Assembly: GCF_000739085.1 (NCBI RefSeq)
Contig: NZ_CP009110.1
Coordinates: 3,658,001 to 3,722,000 of the forward strand
DNA from: Amycolatopsis methanolica 239
Lineage (GTDB): Bacteria > Actinomycetota > Actinomycetes > Mycobacteriales > Pseudonocardiaceae
DNA: 64,000 nucleotides
Direction: 5' to 3'
Of this stretch, positions 47,530-59,263 are shown one piece after another; position 1 is the stretch's first letter, and each line of letters begins with the position of its first letter. A program made the translations under genes and the position numbers. Under the pieces are notes generated by a model that saw only the letters and a list, made by a program, of their open reading frames with translations, was not told where the DNA came from and searched no databases.

Positions 47530-48264
47530 TCAGCGCGGCCGCAGCCGCAGGTCCTGCATCCCGCCGTCCACGGCCACGCCCACCCCGGCCGTCGACGTCG
47601 CCAGCGGGCTCGCCAGGTAGACCACCGCGTGCGCCACCTCCGCCGGCGACACGAGCCGCCCGTGGGGTTGCCGCGCCTGCAGCGCCGCTCGCTCCGCCTC
47701 GGGGTCGTCCGCCCGCTCCAGCAGCCGCCCGATCCACGGCGTGTCTGCCGTGCCGGGATGCACGCAGTTGACCCGGATCCCCTCCCGCAGGTGGTCGGCG
47801 GCCATCGCCCGCGTCAACGCCGCCACCGCGCCCTTCGACGCGCTGTACAACGCGCGCTGCGGCAGCCCGGCCGTCGCAGCGATCGAGCCGACGTTCACGA
47901 TCGCCGCAGCGCGGGACCGGCGCAGGTGCGGCAGCGCCGCCCGGCTCACCCGCACCATCCCGAGCAGGTTCACGTCCAGCACCCGCAGCCACTCCGCGTC
48001 GTCGTTGTCGGCGACTGTGCCCTGCGCCCCGATGCCCGCGTTGTTGACCACGATGTCCAGCCCGCCGAAGCGGTCCACCACGGCGGAAATGCCCTGCCGC
48101 ACCGACTCGTCGTCGGTGACGTCGACCCGCACGCCGTCGTCGACCTCGGTCAGGTCCAGCGCCGCCACCCGCGCGCCACGCTCGCGCAGCGCCGCCACGA
48201 TCGCGGCCCCGATCCCCGACGCCCCACCGGTGACCGCGGCGACCAGCCCGTCGAACTCGCCCAT
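47530..48264 (-). CDS. SDR, 2-keto-3-deoxy-L-fuconate dehydrogenase-like
   Basis: 244 residues. Rossmann TGGASGIGAAI, NNAGIG, catalytic Ser in VNVGSIAATAG, YSASK (Tyr-x3-Lys). ADHLREGIRVNCVHPGTADTPWIGRLLER is typical of the SDRs that oxidise 2-keto-3-deoxy-L-fuconate (LRA5 group). The ATG overlaps the stop of the upstream FAH gene by one base, so the two are coupled and act in succession. NAD dependence is likely because of the Asp after beta-2 (ALDLTE). Confidence 0.85.
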   Translation of the reverse strand: MGEFDGLVAAVTGGASGIGAAIVAALRERGARVAALDLTEVDDGVRVDVTDDESVRQGISAVVDRFGGLDIVVNNAGIGAQGTVADNDDAEWLRVLDVNLLGMVRVSRAALPHLRRSRAAAIVNVGSIAATAGLPQRALYSASKGAVAALTRAMAADHLREGIRVNCVHPGTADTPWIGRLLERADDPEAERAALQARQPHGRLVSPAEVAHAVVYLASPLATSTAGVGVAVDGGMQDLRLRPR

Positions 48265-49121
48265 CACGCCACCTCCGCCGCGACGAACTCCTGCCGCTGC
48301 CTGCCCAGGCCCTCGATCTCCAGCTCCACCACGTCCCCCGGCCGCAGGTAGGGGTACTTCCCGGACAGCGCGACGCCCTGCGGCGTGCCGGTCATGATCA
48401 CGTCGCCCGGTTCCAGCGCCAGGTACCGGCTCAGGTGCCACACCAGGTGCTCGACCCCGAAGATCATGTCCGCGGTCGTGGAGTCCTGGCGCGGATCGCC
48501 GTTGACCCAGCTGCGCAACCGCAGCCCGGTGTGGTCCACCTCGTCCGGCGTCGCCAGCCACGGCCCGAGCGGGTTGAACCCGGGCGCGCACTTGCCCTTG
48601 CTCCACTGCCCGCCGGAATCGACGAGCTGGTACTCCCGCTCGGACACGTCGTTGCCGAGCACGAAACCGGCGACGTGCGCCAGGCTCTGCGACGGCGAGT
48701 CGAGGTACAGCGCCCGCTTGCCGATCACCACGCCGAGCTCCACCTCCCAGTCGGTGCGCTCGCTGCCGGGCGGGATCGTCACCGGGTCGTGCGGCCCGGC
48801 GAGCGTGTTCGGCGTCTTGAGGAACATGATCGGCACGTCCGGCGGCGCCGAGCCCGATTCGGCGGCGTGCTCGGCGTAGTTCATCCCGATGCAGATGATC
48901 GCGCCGGGCCGCGCGATCGGCGAGCCCACCCGCAGGGTGTCCGCGTCCGGCAGTTCCGGCAGCTCGCCGGCGTCCAGAGCGGCCCGGGCCGCCGCGATCC
49001 CGCCCCCGGCGAGGAACGCGCCGTCGACGTCGGCCGTCAGCCCGGTCAGGTCGTAGGTCGTGCCATCGGCGACGACAGCGGGTCGTTCCTGGCCGGCGGG
49101 ACCGAGGCGGACGAGGTGCAC
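48264..49121 (-). CDS. FAH-family hydrolase, 2,4-diketo-3-deoxy-L-fuconate hydrolase-like
   Basis: 285 residues. FAH core: [16 protein letters not shown], the metal ligands in the [11 protein letters not shown] strand, NDVSEREYQ, and [16 protein letters not shown]. It would cleave the product of the SDR to pyruvate plus lactate (LRA6 step). GTG start; divergent from the dehydratase gene, whose shared intergenic region holds the operator. Within the FAH superfamily the context gives the fucose assignment. Confidence 0.85.
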   Translation of the reverse strand: MHLVRLGPAGQERPAVVADGTTYDLTGLTADVDGAFLAGGGIAAARAALDAGELPELPDADTLRVGSPIARPGAIICIGMNYAEHAAESGSAPPDVPIMFLKTPNTLAGPHDPVTIPPGSERTDWEVELGVVIGKRALYLDSPSQSLAHVAGFVLGNDVSEREYQLVDSGGQWSKGKCAPGFNPLGPWLATPDEVDHTGLRLRSWVNGDPRQDSTTADMIFGVEHLVWHLSRYLALEPGDVIMTGTPQGVALSGKYPYLRPGDVVELEIEGLGRQRQEFVAAEVA

Positions 49122-49204
49122 GGTTCACTTCCTCACGGTATTGGTCGGGTCTCTTCATTGAGCTCGCCAAGATCCTAGGGCACCTTTCCGGCCCCGCGCG
49201 AGCC

Positions 49205-49233
49205 TTGACGGCGGAGACATCGGATCTCTATCG
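49205..49233 (+). promoter_or_regulatory. promoter and operator of the L-fucose catabolic/transport operon
   Basis: TTGACG (49205-49210) and CTATCG (49228-49233), 17 bp apart, are good -35 and -10 elements. The spacer contains ACATCGGATCT (49217-49227), the exact reverse complement of the site at 46382. A repressor bound there would exclude RNA polymerase. Target of the FadR-type regulator by inference. Confidence 0.65.
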
Positions 49234-49270
49234 TCGGCGTCGTCACCGAGGCGTACAAGGGAGTGGGTCC

Positions 49271-50548
49271 GTGGCACGCATCGTCGCCCTGCACACGCAC
49301 GACGTCCGGTTCCCGACGTCGCAGACGCTCGACGGTTCCGACGCCATGAACCCGGACCCGGACTACTCGGCCGCCTACCTGCGGCTGGTCACCGATGCCG
49401 GCGACGGCCTGGAGGGCCACGGGTTCGTCTTCACCATCGGCCGCGGCAACGACGTCCAGGTCGCCGCGCTTCGCACGCTGGAGGGCCACCTCCTCGGCCG
49501 CGACGTGGACGCCACGCTCGCGGACCTGGGCGGGTTGTGGCGCGAACTGGTCCACGATTCGCAGCTGCGCTGGCTCGGCCCCGAGAAGGGGATCATGCAC
49601 ATGGCCATCGGCGCGGCCGTCAACGCGCTGTGGGACCTGCGCGCCAAGCGGGAGGGCAAACCGTTGTGGCAGCTGCTGTCCTCGCTCACCCCGGAGGAGA
49701 TCGTCGACCTGGTCGACTTCCGGTACCTGACCGACGCGCTGACCCGCGACGAGGCGCTGGAGATCCTCCGCGCGGCCCAGCCCGGCCGCGCCGAACGGGA
49801 AGCGCGGCTGGTCAGCGAGGGTTACCCCGCCTACACCACCACCCCCGGGTGGCTGGGCTACGACGACGACAAGCTCGCGCGCCTGTGCCGGGAAGCGGTC
49901 GAAGACGGCTTCCGCCAGATCAAGCTCAAGGTGGGCGCCGACCTCGACGAGGACCTGCGCCGCCTGCGGATCGCGCGCGAGGTGTGCGGCCCGGACGTGG
50001 GGATCGCGGTGGACGCCAACCAGCGCTGGGACGTCGGCGACGCGATCGCCTGGGTCGAGCGGCTGCGCCCGTTCGACCTCGCCTGGATCGAGGAGCCCAC
50101 CAGTCCGGACGACATCCTCGGCCACGCCGCCATCGCCAAGGCGGTCGCGCCGATCCCGGTCGCCACCGGTGAGCACGGCGCCAACCGGGTGCTGTTCAAA
50201 CAACTCCTGCAGGCCGGGGCGCTGTCGGTGCTGCAACTCGACGCCACCCGGGTGGCCGGGGTCAACGAGAACGTCGCGATCCTGTTGCTGGCCGCCAAGT
50301 TCGGTGTCCGGGTCTGCCCGCACGCCGGCGGCGTCGGCCTGTGCGAGGCGGTGCAGCACCTGGCGATGTTCGACTTCGTCGCCGTGTCCGGGACCACCGA
50401 GGACCGGATGATCGAGTTCGTCGACCACCTGCACGAGCACTTCGTCACCCCGGTCGACGTCCACAGTGGACGCTACTTCGCGCCGAAGGCCCCCGGGGCG
50501 GGCACCGAGATGCACGCGTCCTCGCTCGCGGAGTACGCCCATGGTTGA
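49271..50548 (+). CDS. L-fuconate dehydratase (enolase superfamily)
   Basis: 425 residues. [32 protein letters not shown] N-terminal cap, FRQIKLKVG (Lys-x-Lys base), metal ligands in [18 protein letters not shown] and ATGEHGAN, and the His acid in [12 protein letters not shown]. Length, the opening [10 protein letters not shown] and the mid-protein [14 protein letters not shown] are those of fuconate dehydratases rather than galactarate or mandelate members. It removes water from L-fuconate. GTG start, first gene of the plus-strand operon. The reading frame's last eight bases overlap the next gene. Confidence 0.92.
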   Translation: MARIVALHTHDVRFPTSQTLDGSDAMNPDPDYSAAYLRLVTDAGDGLEGHGFVFTIGRGNDVQVAALRTLEGHLLGRDVDATLADLGGLWRELVHDSQLRWLGPEKGIMHMAIGAAVNALWDLRAKREGKPLWQLLSSLTPEEIVDLVDFRYLTDALTRDEALEILRAAQPGRAEREARLVSEGYPAYTTTPGWLGYDDDKLARLCREAVEDGFRQIKLKVGADLDEDLRRLRIAREVCGPDVGIAVDANQRWDVGDAIAWVERLRPFDLAWIEEPTSPDDILGHAAIAKAVAPIPVATGEHGANRVLFKQLLQAGALSVLQLDATRVAGVNENVAILLLAAKFGVRVCPHAGGVGLCEAVQHLAMFDFVAVSGTTEDRMIEFVDHLHEHFVTPVDVHSGRYFAPKAPGAGTEMHASSLAEYAHG

Positions 50549-51488
50549 GGTGCCGGGCCCGTTCGCGCTCGGCGGCGCGAACCTGGGCAACCTGTACGCG
50601 CCGATGAGCGACGAGCAGGCGCACGCGGTGCTGGACGCCGCGTGGGACGCCGGGGTCCGGCACTTCGACACCGCCCCGCACTACGGGCTCGGCCTGTCCG
50701 AACGCCGCCTGGGCGCCTTCCTCGCGGGCAAGCCGCGCGCCGAGTTCGTGGTGTCCACCAAGGTCGGCCGGCTCCTGGTGCCGGATCCGGACGGCGCGAA
50801 CCGGCTGGACGAGGCGAACCACTTCGCCGTGCCCGCCGACCACCGCCGGGTGTGGGACTTCTCCGCCGACGGGGTGCGGCGCAGCCTCGACGACTCGCTG
50901 GCCCGGCTCGGCCTGGACTCCGTCGACATCGTCTACCTGCACGACCCGGAGGAGCACGACCTCGGGCCCGCGCTGGCGTCCGGCCTGCCCGCGCTCGCCA
51001 CCCTGCGCGACGAGGGCGTCGTCCAGGCGATCGGCGTCGGGTCGAAATCGGTCGCCGCGCTCGCCGCGGCGGCCCGCACCGGCACCGTCGACCTGCTGAT
51101 GGTCGCGGGCCGGTTCACGCTGCTCGACCAGCCCGCGCTGGACGACGTGCTGCCCGAGTGCCACGCCCGGTCGATCGGCGTGGCGGTCGCGAGCGTGTTC
51201 AACTCGGGCCTGCTCGCCACGCCGGAGCCCGCCGGCCGCTACGAGTACGCCGCCGCTCCCCCGGACGTCCTCGACACCGCGCGGGAAATCGCCGCGATCT
51301 GCGCCGAGTTCGGCGTCGACCTCCCCACGGCCGCGCTGCACTTCCCGCTGCGGGACCCGGCGGTGCGCGCGGTGGTCGCCGGTGCGGCCACCCCGGAGGA
51401 AGTGCGGCAGAACGCCCGGCGGCTCGCGGCCGCCGTGCCCGCCGACCTGTGGACCACCCTGCGGGACAAGGGGCTGATCCGGACATGA
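50541..51488 (+). CDS. L-fucose dehydrogenase (aldo/keto reductase)
   Basis: 315 residues. [17 protein letters not shown] holds catalytic Asp and Tyr, [12 protein letters not shown] the Lys, and [11 protein letters not shown] the His. The motif [31 protein letters not shown] is shared by D-threo-aldose/L-fucose dehydrogenases. It oxidises L-fucose to the lactone. Overlaps the dehydratase by eight bases and the lactonase by four, so expression is tightly coupled. Confidence 0.9.
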   Translation: MVEVPGPFALGGANLGNLYAPMSDEQAHAVLDAAWDAGVRHFDTAPHYGLGLSERRLGAFLAGKPRAEFVVSTKVGRLLVPDPDGANRLDEANHFAVPADHRRVWDFSADGVRRSLDDSLARLGLDSVDIVYLHDPEEHDLGPALASGLPALATLRDEGVVQAIGVGSKSVAALAAAARTGTVDLLMVAGRFTLLDQPALDDVLPECHARSIGVAVASVFNSGLLATPEPAGRYEYAAAPPDVLDTAREIAAICAEFGVDLPTAALHFPLRDPAVRAVVAGAATPEEVRQNARRLAAAVPADLWTTLRDKGLIRT

Positions 51489-52333
51489 CCGAGCACGTCG
51501 TGGACACCCACCTGCACCTGTGGGACCTCACCGTCAGCGACTACGCGTGGCTGCCGCCCGGCAGCCCGCTGCACCAGACCTTCACCGCCGGACAGGCGCG
51601 GCGGGAACTGGACGCCGCCGGGATCGCCACGGCCGTCCTGGTCCAGGCGGAGGACTCCGAGGCCGACACCGAGTTCATGCTCGCCCAGGCCGACGCCCAC
51701 GACTGGATCGCCGGCGTGGTCGGCTGGGTCCGCCTGGACGACCCGGAGACCGCGCGGCGCCGGCTCGACCGGTGGCAGCGGCACCCGGCGTTCCGCGGCG
51801 TGCGGCACCTGGTGCACGACGACCCGCGCGCGGACTTCCTCGACCTGCCGGCGGTGCGCCGCTCGCTGGCCCTGCTCGCCGAACGGGGCCTGCCGTTCGA
51901 CGTCCCCGACGCCTGGCCGCGGCACCTGCGCCAGGTCGCCGACCTCGCGGCCGCCCTGCCGGAGCTGACGATCGTGGTCGACCACCTCGGCAAGCCACCC
52001 GCGGACCGGGCGGGGTTCCGCGACTGGCTCGCCACACTGCGCGCGGTGGCCGCGCGCCCGAACACGGTCGCGAAGATCTCCGGGCTGCAGCGACCCGGCG
52101 AGCCGCTGACCGTGGAGTCCGCGCGGCCCGCGGTCGAGGCGGCGTTCGAGCTGTTCGGGCCGGACCGGCTGATGTACGGCGGGGACTGGCCGATGACCGT
52201 CCCGCACGGCGGGTACGGCCGGGCCTGGGAGGTCCTGTCCGCGCTGATCGGCGAACTGCCCGCGCCGGGCCGGGCGCGGGTGCTGTCGGGGACCGCGAGC
52301 GCGGTCTACCGGGTGCCGGAGCGGGTGCGATGA
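51485..52333 (+). CDS. L-fuconolactonase (amidohydrolase family)
   Basis: 282 residues. VDTHLHLWD gives the metal-binding His pair, [17 protein letters not shown] and [12 protein letters not shown] follow, IVVDHLGKP has another His and MYGGDWPMT the final Asp. It hydrolyses L-fucono-1,4/1,5-lactone to L-fuconate between the dehydrogenase and dehydratase steps. The ATG overlaps the preceding stop (ATGA). Confidence 0.92.
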   Translation: MTEHVVDTHLHLWDLTVSDYAWLPPGSPLHQTFTAGQARRELDAAGIATAVLVQAEDSEADTEFMLAQADAHDWIAGVVGWVRLDDPETARRRLDRWQRHPAFRGVRHLVHDDPRADFLDLPAVRRSLALLAERGLPFDVPDAWPRHLRQVADLAAALPELTIVVDHLGKPPADRAGFRDWLATLRAVAARPNTVAKISGLQRPGEPLTVESARPAVEAAFELFGPDRLMYGGDWPMTVPHGGYGRAWEVLSALIGELPAPGRARVLSGTASAVYRVPERVR

Positions 52334-53907
52334 GCGAGGTCGCGACGATGACGGAACCGTTGCTGGAAGTCGAAGGCGTGGACAAGAGCTTCCCCGGCGT
52401 CCGCGCGCTGTACGACATGCGGCTGGAGCTGCGCTCCGGCGAGGTGCTCGCGCTGGTCGGCGAGAACGGCGCGGGCAAGTCCACCCTGATGAAGCTGCTG
52501 TCCGGCATCCACACCGCCGACGCGGGCCGGTTCCGGCTGGGCGGCGAGCCCTACCAGCCCGCCGGGCCGCGGCACGCGCTGGAGCTGGGCATCAGCATCA
52601 TCCACCAGGAGTTCAACCTGGTGCCGCACCTGACCGTGGCGCAGAACATCTTCATCGGCCGGGAACCGCGCCGCGGGCGGCTGCTGCTCGACGAGCGCAA
52701 GCTCAACGCCGACGCCGCCGAGCTGCTCGACCGGCTGCACCTGCGCCTGGATCCGCGGGCCGTGGTCGGCGAACTGACCGTGGCCAACCAGCAGATGGTG
52801 GAGATCGCCAAGGCGCTGTCCTACGACCCGCGCGTGCTGATCATGGACGAGCCCACCGCCGCGCTCAACGACGCCGAGGTCGAGACGCTGCACGAGCTGA
52901 TCCGCCGGTTCGTACGGCCGGGAACCGGCGTCATCTACATCTCCCACCGCATGGAGGAGATCAAGCGCATCGCCGACCGGGTCACCGTGATTCGCGACGG
53001 CGAGTACATCGATACGCTCGACATCGCCACCGCGGCCACCTCGGACATCATCGCGCTGATGGTGGGCCGGGCGATCAACACCGAAGCCCGCCCGGAGGGG
53101 GTGCGCGCGGACCGCGACGTTGTGCTGCGGGTTGAGGGCCTGCGCACCCGGGACCTGCTCAAAGACGTGTCGTTCGACCTGCGCCAGGGCGAGATCGTCG
53201 GGTTCGCCGGGCTGATGGGCGCCGGCCGCACCGAGGTCGCGCGGGCGCTGGTCGGCGCGGACAAGGCCGAGGCCGGCACGGTCACCCTGCACGGCAAGCA
53301 GGTCCGCATCGGCACCCCGGCCGACGCCGCCAAGCTCGGCATCGGCTACCTGTCCGAGGACCGCAAGCGGTTCGGCCTCCTGCTCGACCAGGACGTCAAG
53401 GCCAACATCGCGTTGTCCGCGCTGCGGGACCAGTTCACCAGGGCCGGGTTCGTGCGCGACGGCGCGCTGCGCGCCACCGCCGATCGCTACATCGGCGCGC
53501 TGCGGATCAAGACCCCGTCGCTCGACCAGACCACGAAGAACCTCTCCGGCGGCAACCAGCAGAAGGTCGTCATCGCCAAGTGGCTGGCCAAGGACTGCGA
53601 CGTGCTCATCTTCGACGAGCCGACGCGCGGCATCGACGTCGGCGCGAAGGAGGAGATCTACCAGTTGCTGCGGGAACTCACCGGGCAGGGCAAGTCGATC
53701 ATCATGATCTCCTCGGAGCTCCCGGAGATCCTGCGCATGTCCCACCGCGTCGTGGTGATGAGCGAAGGCCGCGTGACCCGCGTGCTCGACTCCACCGAGG
53801 CGACCCAGGAGAACATCATGCACTACGCCACCCTGCGGCCGGACGAAAACCCGGCCGACGCCGCCGAGCTCGGTCTCGCCCCCGAAGAGAAGGCAGGTCG
53901 GTCATGA
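52330..53907 (+). CDS. sugar ABC transporter, double ATP-binding subunit (CUT2)
   Basis: 525 residues, two fused ABC domains as in RbsA/XylG. Domain 1 has Walker [12 protein letters not shown], a variant signature ([16 protein letters not shown]) and Walker [13 protein letters not shown]. Domain 2 has a degenerate P-loop ([14 protein letters not shown]), signature LSGGNQQK and Walker [14 protein letters not shown]. The architecture is that of the CUT2 family of monosaccharide importers, here presumably for L-fucose. ATGA overlap with the lactonase gene. Confidence 0.93.
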   Translation: MSEVATMTEPLLEVEGVDKSFPGVRALYDMRLELRSGEVLALVGENGAGKSTLMKLLSGIHTADAGRFRLGGEPYQPAGPRHALELGISIIHQEFNLVPHLTVAQNIFIGREPRRGRLLLDERKLNADAAELLDRLHLRLDPRAVVGELTVANQQMVEIAKALSYDPRVLIMDEPTAALNDAEVETLHELIRRFVRPGTGVIYISHRMEEIKRIADRVTVIRDGEYIDTLDIATAATSDIIALMVGRAINTEARPEGVRADRDVVLRVEGLRTRDLLKDVSFDLRQGEIVGFAGLMGAGRTEVARALVGADKAEAGTVTLHGKQVRIGTPADAAKLGIGYLSEDRKRFGLLLDQDVKANIALSALRDQFTRAGFVRDGALRATADRYIGALRIKTPSLDQTTKNLSGGNQQKVVIAKWLAKDCDVLIFDEPTRGIDVGAKEEIYQLLRELTGQGKSIIMISSELPEILRMSHRVVVMSEGRVTRVLDSTEATQENIMHYATLRPDENPADAAELGLAPEEKAGRS

Positions 53908-54899
53908 CCACGGTGAAGGCTCCGGTGACGGAGCGGCAGCGGGCCGGCGGAGTGACCGGCGCGATCAGGAGCAGGCTGCAACAGCTGCTGGCGTTCGCCA
54001 GCCTCATCGTGATCTACGCGTTCTTCTCGATCGTCAGCCCGTTCTTCTTCTCCTACGGCAACTTCATCGCGATCCTGTTCTCCACGGTGGTGATCGGGAC
54101 GCTCGCGATCGGCACGACGTTCGTCATCATCACCGGCGGCATCGACCTGTCCATCGGTACCGGCATGGCGTTGTGCGCGGTGATGTCCGGCGTGTTCATC
54201 GTGAACTCCGGACTGCCGCTGGGGATCGGCGTGCCGCTGGCGATCCTGTTCGGCGGGCTGATGGGGCTGGTCAACGGGATCAACGTGGCGCTGCTGAAGA
54301 TCCCGCCGTTCATCGCGACGCTGGCGATGATGCTGGTCGCCGAGGGGCTGGCGCTGGTGCTGTCGCACAGCACGCCGATCTACTTCAGCGACTCGCCCGG
54401 CTACATCGAGATCTCGGCGGGCAACCTCATCCCGAACGTGCCCAACGCGGTGCTGATCCTCGCCGCGATCGCGATCATCGCCGGGGTGCTGCTGACCAAG
54501 ACGGTGCTCGGCCGCTACACCTACTCGATCGGCAGCAACGAGGAAGCGACGGCGCTGTCCGGCATCGACGTCCGCAAGTGGAAGGTCGGGATCTACGCGT
54601 TCGCCGGGCTGTTCACCGGCCTGGCCGGCGTGATGATCTCCGCCCGGCTCGGTTCGGCGCAGCCGGCGACCGGCATGGGGTACGAGCTGCAGGCCATCGC
54701 CGCCGTGGTGATCGGCGGGACCTCGCTGTCCGGCGGCAAGGGGTCGATCATCGGCACCCTGATCGGCGCGCTGATCATCTCGGTGCTCAACAACGGGCTG
54801 CAGATCATGTCGATCCCGCAAGAGTGGCAGAACGTCATCCTCGGCTGCGTGATCCTGGTGGCCGTCTACACCGACCGGATCCGGAAACGGGAAGCCTGA
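53904..54899 (+). CDS. sugar ABC transporter permease (CUT2)
   Basis: 331 residues, about ten transmembrane helices. [24 protein letters not shown] is the BPD_transp_2 signature and [35 protein letters not shown] is the EAA-like coupling loop of RbsC-type permeases. It forms a homodimeric channel with the ATPase subunit. ATGA overlap with the previous gene. Confidence 0.94.
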   Translation: MTTVKAPVTERQRAGGVTGAIRSRLQQLLAFASLIVIYAFFSIVSPFFFSYGNFIAILFSTVVIGTLAIGTTFVIITGGIDLSIGTGMALCAVMSGVFIVNSGLPLGIGVPLAILFGGLMGLVNGINVALLKIPPFIATLAMMLVAEGLALVLSHSTPIYFSDSPGYIEISAGNLIPNVPNAVLILAAIAIIAGVLLTKTVLGRYTYSIGSNEEATALSGIDVRKWKVGIYAFAGLFTGLAGVMISARLGSAQPATGMGYELQAIAAVVIGGTSLSGGKGSIIGTLIGALIISVLNNGLQIMSIPQEWQNVILGCVILVAVYTDRIRKREA

Positions 54900-54918
54900 G
54901 AGAACAAAGGAGTTCTTG

Positions 54919-55884
54919 ATGAGGACGCAGAAGATCGTCGCGGCGGTCACCGGCGCCGTGCTGGCGCTGACGATGACCGCGTGCGGCCAGGGCGGCGGCA
55001 CCGCGGGCGGCGGGAACGGGCCGCTCATCGCCATCGTGTCGAAAGGCTTCCAGCACCAGTTCTGGCAGGCCGTGAAGAAGGGCGCGGAGGACGAGGCCGC
55101 CGCGAAGGGCGCGCGCACGACGTTCGTCGGCCCGGCCACCGAGAAGGACGTCGAGCAGCAGGTCAACATGCTCACCAACGAGCTGGCCAAGTCGCCGCAG
55201 GCGCTCGGGTTCGCGGCGCTGGACTCCCGCGCCGCCGCTCCCCTGCTGCAGCAGGCGAAGGCGCAGAACATCCCGGTGGTGGCGTTCGACTCCGGGGTGG
55301 ACAGTGACATCCCGGTCACGACGGTGGCCACGGACAACAAGGCCGCGGCGGCGGAGGCGGCCAAGCGCCTGGCCGAGCAGATCGGCGGGCAGGGCAAGGT
55401 CGCGCTCGTGGTGCACGACCAGACCAGCCTGTCCGGCAAGGACCGGCGGGACGGGTTCCTGGACTGGATGGCGAAGAACGCGCCCGGCATCACGGTGCTC
55501 GCGCCCCAGTACGGCGGCGGCGACCAGCTGGAGTCGGCCAACATCACCAAGTCGATCATCGCGGCCAACCCGGACCTGAAGGGGATCTACGCCTCCAACG
55601 AGGGCTCGGCGATCGGCGTGATCAAGGGCGTGCAGGAGAGCGGGCGGCAGGGCCTGACGATCGTCGGGTTCGACTCCGGGCAGGCCCAGATCGACGCGAT
55701 CAACAGCGGCCTGATGGCGGGCGCCGTGACGCAGGACCCGGTGGACATGGGCAGGCAGCTGGTGGACGCCTCGCTGAAGGCCATCAACGGCGAGCAGCTG
55801 CCGAAGCGGATCGACACGGCGTACTACTGGTACGACAAGAGCAACATCAACGACCCCAAGATCCAGGCGGCGCTGTACCAGTGA
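54919..55884 (+). CDS. sugar ABC transporter substrate-binding lipoprotein
   Basis: 321 residues. A signal peptide with lipobox (ALTMTACGQGG, Cys about 20) is followed by a type-1 periplasmic-binding (RbsB-like) fold: LIAIVSKGFQHQFWQAVKKGAEDEA, VVAFDSGVDSDIP, GIYASNEGSAIGVIKGVQESG and TIVGFDSGQAQIDAI. AAAGGAG precedes the ATG. It is the last gene of the fucose operon and delivers the sugar to the CUT2 permease. Confidence 0.93.
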   Translation: MRTQKIVAAVTGAVLALTMTACGQGGGTAGGGNGPLIAIVSKGFQHQFWQAVKKGAEDEAAAKGARTTFVGPATEKDVEQQVNMLTNELAKSPQALGFAALDSRAAAPLLQQAKAQNIPVVAFDSGVDSDIPVTTVATDNKAAAAEAAKRLAEQIGGQGKVALVVHDQTSLSGKDRRDGFLDWMAKNAPGITVLAPQYGGGDQLESANITKSIIAANPDLKGIYASNEGSAIGVIKGVQESGRQGLTIVGFDSGQAQIDAINSGLMAGAVTQDPVDMGRQLVDASLKAINGEQLPKRIDTAYYWYDKSNINDPKIQAALYQ

Positions 55885-55890
55885 CCGCGG

Positions 55891-55935
55891 GCGAGGGCCG
55901 TGGACGGTGCGACGGGGCCGTCCCACGGCCCTCGC
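55891..55935 (+). terminator. hairpin terminator of the fucose operon
   Basis: A perfect 13-bp stem, GCGAGGGCCGTGG with CCACGGCCCTCGC, and a 19-base loop start seven bases after the binding-protein stop codon. No U-tract. Confidence 0.8.
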
Positions 55936-55941
55936 CGTGCG

Positions 55942-56230
55942 TCAGCCGGATCCGGGGTTTTCCGGGATGTCGGCGGGGAAGGCGGGCGTGGCGAAGGTGT
56001 TGACCTGGCTGCCGGGCCGGAGGCAGCGCGCCGCGGCGGCTCGCCAGGCCGCGTAGTGCGGGGCGGAGCGGTGCTCGACCTCGAACGCCGCCCGGCGGCC
56101 TCGGCGCGGGTTTCGATCTCGCCGGGGTGGAAGATCTCCGCAGCGCCCGCGGCCAGTGGCACCTCCTTGGTGCGCGCGATCAGGTCCTCGACGCGGCGGT
56201 CGAACTCCGCCGCGTCGAGGACGCGCCAAC
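55942..56230 (-). pseudogene. chimeric relic: LDH2-type dehydrogenase tail fused to a monooxygenase (ABM) tail
   Basis: From 56230 downward one frame reads VLDAAEFDRRVEDLIARTKE and AAEIFHPGEIETRAEA, the C-terminus of an Ldh2/YbiC-like NAD(P)-dependent hydroxyacid dehydrogenase. Near 56094 the frame changes and continues AAFEVEHRSAPHYAAWRAAA, TFATPAFPADIPE to TGA, the C-terminus of a quinol/antibiotic-biosynthesis monooxygenase. Both parents are otherwise missing, so two genes were joined by deletion. A fucose-pathway accessory enzyme may have been lost here. Confidence 0.55.
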
Positions 56231-56249
56231 CAACAGTCCCGCAACGGGA

Positions 56250-56286
56250 CGAGCCCGGCCGGTCCGAGACGGATCAGCCGGGCTCG
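56250..56286 (-). terminator. hairpin terminator downstream of katG
   Basis: CGAGCCCGGC and GCCGGGCTCG form a perfect 10-bp stem with a 17-base loop, 18 bases after the katG stop. Confidence 0.7.
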
Positions 56287-56303
56287 CCGCTGCGGTGACT
56301 GGA

Positions 56304-58580
<2,277 letters not shown>

Positions 58581-59036
58581 CTACTTGCCTTCCGAGCTGG
58601 CGGTTTCGTTGGGAACTGCGGCGGCCGAGCAGTCGGGGCACACGCCCCAAAAGACGACCTCCGCCTGGTCGATCACGAAGCCGTGGTCGTCCGAGGCGGT
58701 GAGACAGGGGGCGTGGCCGACGGTGCAGTCGACGTCGGCGATCGCACCGCAGGAGCGGCAGACGACGTGGTGGTGGTTGTCGCCCACCCGGGACTCGTAG
58801 CGGGCGTTCGCGCCGGCCGGCTGGATGCGCCGGATCAGCCCGGCGTCGGTGAGTGCCCGCAGGACGTCGTAGACGGCCTGGTGCGAGACGGTCGGAAGGT
58901 CGGCGCGCACCAGCTCGATCACCTTCTCGGTGTCGACGTGCGGGTTGTCGCGCAGCGCGGACAGCACCGCCAGGCGGGGCCGGGTCACGCGCAACGAGAC
59001 AGCCCGCAGCTGCGCCTCGAAGTCCTCCGACGTCAC
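58581..59036 (-). CDS. furA: Fur-family repressor FurA
   Basis: 151 residues. VSLRVTRPRLAVLSALRDNPHVDTEK is the winged-HTH start, TVSHQAVYDVLRALTDAGLI the recognition part, NHHHVVCRSCGAIADVDC carries the metal-binding His/Cys residues and VCPDC a second Cys pair. Like mycobacterial and streptomycete FurA it should repress furA-katG and release on peroxide exposure. GTG start, very close to the predicted transcription start. Confidence 0.93.
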   Translation of the reverse strand: MTSEDFEAQLRAVSLRVTRPRLAVLSALRDNPHVDTEKVIELVRADLPTVSHQAVYDVLRALTDAGLIRRIQPAGANARYESRVGDNHHHVVCRSCGAIADVDCTVGHAPCLTASDDHGFVIDQAEVVFWGVCPDCSAAAVPNETASSEGK

Positions 59037-59041
59037 GCGGC

Positions 59042-59076
59042 AGACCCTAGAGCACTTGTCTGGAACAAATCAAGTT
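59042..59076 (-). promoter_or_regulatory. furA-katG promoter with inverted repeat
   Basis: On the minus strand TTGATT and TAGGGT lie 18 bp apart just before the furA GTG. The spacer region carries ACTTG (59054) and CAAGT (59071), an inverted repeat on an AT-rich background. It is the likely FurA autoregulatory site. Exact operator is inferred. Confidence 0.5.
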
Positions 59077-59263
59077 AGTGTCCACGTTCGTGTCGTGGCG
59101 AGCACGGACGGTGTCCGGTTCGCAGCCGATCGGGCCGTGGTTCGATGCATCATGGCGCAGGGCGGTCACGTCCGGGAAGTCGACGTGGAACCGCACCACG
59201 CGGTTGCTCGCACAGGAAGTCGCGCAGCAGGTCGTCGAAGACCTTCGCCACGGGCGGTTCCCT

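Noticed and set aside
59150..59251. 33-codon minus-strand frame starting VAKVFDDLLRDFL
   Set aside because: Plausible start but the C-terminal half is Arg/Pro-rich and nothing supports expression; could be the start of a lost gene.
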